From the NCBI RefSeq assembly GCF_032854445.1, contig NC_088300.1, forward strand, positions 9,176,001-9,240,000: a DNA stretch of 64,000 bases. The letters run 5' to 3'. A model generated the notes under the pieces. The model ran no database searches, was not told the origin of the DNA, and saw only the letters and a list, made by a program, of their open reading frames with translations. Both the position numbers and the translations under genes were made by a program. Of the stretch, positions 61,540 to 64,000 are shown one piece after another (position 1 is the first letter of the stretch; each line of letters starts with the position of its first letter). The stretch is from Liolophura sinensis. Lineage: Eukaryota > Mollusca > Polyplacophora > Chitonida > Chitonidae.

Positions 61540-61735
61540 CTATTTCCCTACTATGGCTGAAGTATGATGTACTCACCATTTTGCCCTGTTTCTGGTTGGT
61601 GACTGGCTGTTTAGTAGCACCGCTGTGTCCTCTACCTTCCATATAGCCCTGACTGACTATGTCCCTGCCGCTCTGACAGCTTAGCAGCCTCAACCTGGTC
61701 CTCAGCGCTCCTCCACCACTTACACTGTACGTGCT
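61540..61735 (-). other. Coding-like island, unidentified
   Basis: On the - strand, one frame gives WWRSAEDQVEAAKLSERQG with a possible donor (GGAAG|GTAGAG). An overlapping frame gives SQGYMEGRGHSGATKQPV then QKQGKM just before a strong donor-like GTGAGTAC. The text is protein-like, but the frames disagree and no family is recognised, so this may be an exon of an unknown gene or chance. Confidence 0.22.
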
Positions 61736-62329
61736 ATATACGTCTATGCAAACTTGACCTTATAGGCCCCGTGAACCGCTGAAGCGTCAAATCCTATTAT
61801 CGGCAAAATCTCGCCGTCATAGCGATGTTACCTCACCTTACGTTCAGTTTTGCTGCAGAAAAAACATCAGAATAAGTACTTAACAAACAATTATAATTGT
61901 GGAAAAGAATGCCGACGACGACCCCCTGAGGTACATACCTTCACAGGTGAACTGGTGCACCAGGGGTGTCATTCTAACAATATAGGTGATAGAGTTCAAA
62001 AAAATTCCATAACAGTAAAAGGTGACAAATTGTGTACATATGAACTCTGTGTCGTATGTTACACAGAACATTTCAATAGAATATGGTTACCTGGTTTATA
62101 AAGCATTGCCTTTCAGTGTACAGTATGTTTGGCACTGAGTATGTACTACCACAAGTCGGTGCCTTCATAATGTCACGTGGCATTCACTGGTGTCACAGGT
62201 GTGCGAGAATAGGATGACTAATTTGTACAAATGTGGACCGTTCAGTCTGTAAGTGTGATAATCTAGTACAGCATAGATGCCGAGTGCTAGTCAAAGGGGT
62301 TTTCTGTGGTTGGGGGAATGGGAGGAGAG

Positions 62330-62565
62330 TGAGTGAGTGCTTGGGATTCAACGTCATGCTCAACAATTTTTCAATCATATGACGACGAAGGAATCCTTAG
62401 GGTGTATGTAAAGTACCTCATTGTTGCAGGACGGCTTTCCACCGCTCTTTTATCTAGTGCTGCTTCACTGAGACGCCTTACCGAAGGCAAGTAAGACGCC
62501 CTGCCCGAGCCATTATACTGATCCGGGTCAACCAGTCGTTGCACTATCCCCTTCATGCTGAACGC
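62330..62565 (-). mobile_element. SINE family B, head-truncated
   Basis: Shares with the 2.4-kb copy the blocks ATATGACGACGAAGGAATCC, TTAGGGTGTATGT, TTTCCACCGCTCTTTTATCT, CTGATCCGGGTCAACCAGTC and CCCTTCATGCTGAA. The tRNA-like head, which would lie at higher coordinates, is replaced by the start of a 34-bp array. Confidence 0.8.
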
Positions 62566-63095
62566 ATCCCATCAGAGTGGGACAATGTTGTGTAAAATAG
62601 ACTCGTCACAGTGAGATCATGTTATGTAATATAGACCTTCACGATGGGACAACGTTGTGTAATATAGGCCCATTACGATGGGACCACGTTGTGTAATATG
62701 GATCCGACGCAGTGAGATCGTGTTGTGTAATATAGACCCATCACGATGGGACAATGTTGCGTAAAATAGACTCATCACAGTGAGATCATGTCGTGCAATA
62801 TAGACAAATCACGGCGGGACCATGTTGTGTGAAATAGACTCGTCACAGTGAGATCATGTTGTGTAGTATAGATCCATCACGGTGGTACCATGTTGTGTAA
62901 TATAGACCAGTCACGGTGAGATGATGTTGTGTGACATAGACCCATCACGGTGGGACCATGTTGTGTGACATAGACTCGTCACAGTTGGATATTTGTGGGT
63001 TATAAACCCGTTACAGTGGGGTATTTTGTAATGTAGACCCGTGATAGCGAGATCATGTTGTATAATATAGACCCTTCACAGTGGGATCATGTTTG
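62566..63095. repeat. Degenerate 34-bp minisatellite, about 15 copies
   Basis: Units of the type AGACTCGTCACAGTGAGATC plus ATGTTGTGTAATAT alternate loosely with AGACCCATCACGATGGGACC plus ATGTTGTGTAATAT. The period is 33-35 bp. It begins exactly where the SINE B copy is truncated. Confidence 0.88.
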
Positions 63096-63099
63096 CATC

Positions 63100-64000
63100 C
63101 GCAAAGTCAGCATCCGCTGCTTTGATTTGGTGTTTGGATTTGGAGTTATTAGCCAGGAAAAGGTGTATCGGTCAAAATCTGCTGAAATTCGAGTAAGTAT
63201 ATACATGTTGCTAAGCCATTTCCGTCTGTCGTAAATAATACACTGCGGTTGCAAAAAGATGGAAATTCCCGTTATCACGAAGTCACACGATGTATTAAAG
63301 GTTACGCACAAACCAAATATAGAACTAATTCTAGAGGCTGCTCGGGAATTAGAGGCTGACATTTAACAAGTATATCAGTGAGATCTGATCAACGCATAAC
63401 AAAATAACTGCATTCCATCAAAAACGCCTGACTAGAAAATAAAAAGTACTGATCACCTGACAGATTAATGCTGCCAAACTTCCACACACCTAAGATAGAT
63501 TAGCCACATGGAGTGTGATATACCGGTATTATTCTACACCGTCCAATGGTGACAGGTCGTGAAAGGTTATTAAATTTGTAAGTAAAATATACCTGACGAA
63601 AACTATGACGTTCATACTTGAAAGCGTTGGCTACAGTTTCTCATATTTGATCACGACATGTAGCGTCTTGTTTAGACAAACACTGGGAAACATTTTTATA
63701 TGGCGCTTTTTGGGAAGTGTCATCCGCAAAATCGGGAAAAGGAAATCATATCCAACATTTTTCTACAAAGCCAAGGTAAACTCGATATTCCTATCGTTTT
63801 TTTATGTCAGCAAACAAAGTCGCACGTTAAGTTGCTTAATCTTCAAAACAGGTTTGCGTTTCTGTTTAATCAACAACAATTCAAACTAGCTAATGCCAGT
63901 TGTTCCAAGGTCAAGATTAAAGCTACAATGGCTCTTGCCTGGGGCTATGGATTATTTGGATTATGTGATTATAAGTATTTTCTTCTTTTCACCATCTAGC
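63100..64000. other. End of window, nothing firmly recognised
   Basis: A - strand open frame at 63087-63362 includes ADFDRYTFSWLITPNPNTK after a possible acceptor (CGAATTTCAG), but no family is recognised. The two + strand frames at 63.6-64.0 kb are Phe/Ser-rich and probably chance. Confidence 0.3.

Overview
The window is nuclear DNA of a bilaterian animal. Its genes have spliceosomal introns, it is AT-rich, and it is dense in minisatellites and tRNA-derived SINEs. The SINE tails (ending in CACCAATCAAATAAATAAA) and the gene set suggest a lophotrochozoan, most likely a mollusc and perhaps a bivalve. That placement is inference; no species can be named from the sequence alone.

Region 1 (1748-23504, + strand) is the 3' half of a large unconventional myosin gene. 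Twenty-one exons join in one frame for 944 codons plus a stop. They encode the end of a first MyTH4 domain, a FERM domain, a short linker with no recognisable SH3, a second MyTH4 and a second FERM. The motor and neck should lie upstream of the window. The introns are unusual: at exons 1, 7, 9 and 14 a tandem array starts across the exon/intron junction, so the exon end and its splice donor are repeated many times. More minisatellites fill introns 2 and 4 and the presumed 3' UTR.

Region 2 (about 24.7-35.5 kb) is mostly non-coding. It holds a degenerate 75-bp tandem repeat, SINE copies, a MITE-like element with perfect 19-bp terminal inverted repeats, and two weak coding-like exons. Region 3 (35569-36669, + strand) is an intronless coding exon for a GT10-family alpha-1,3-fucosyltransferase, a Golgi type II membrane enzyme.

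Region 4 (about 41.5-54 kb) carries two calmodulin-family genes arranged tail to tail: one on + (41527-46830) with four intact EF-hands, and one on - (51251-53896, start exon not found) whose first EF-hand has lost its calcium ligands. Both have the ancestral calmodulin exon plan (144, 243 and 29 nt coding exons in the same phases), so they are paralogues. Intron 1 of the + gene contains an inverted minisatellite and its intron 3 a fold-back element.

Region 5 (54-64 kb) has no confidently recognised gene. It contains SINE copies, a 54-bp array, a 34-bp array, and two unidentified coding-like islands. The genes in the window have unrelated roles (membrane-cytoskeleton motor, glycan modification, calcium sensing). 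Calmodulin-type proteins are known light chains of unconventional myosins, but nothing here shows a functional link.
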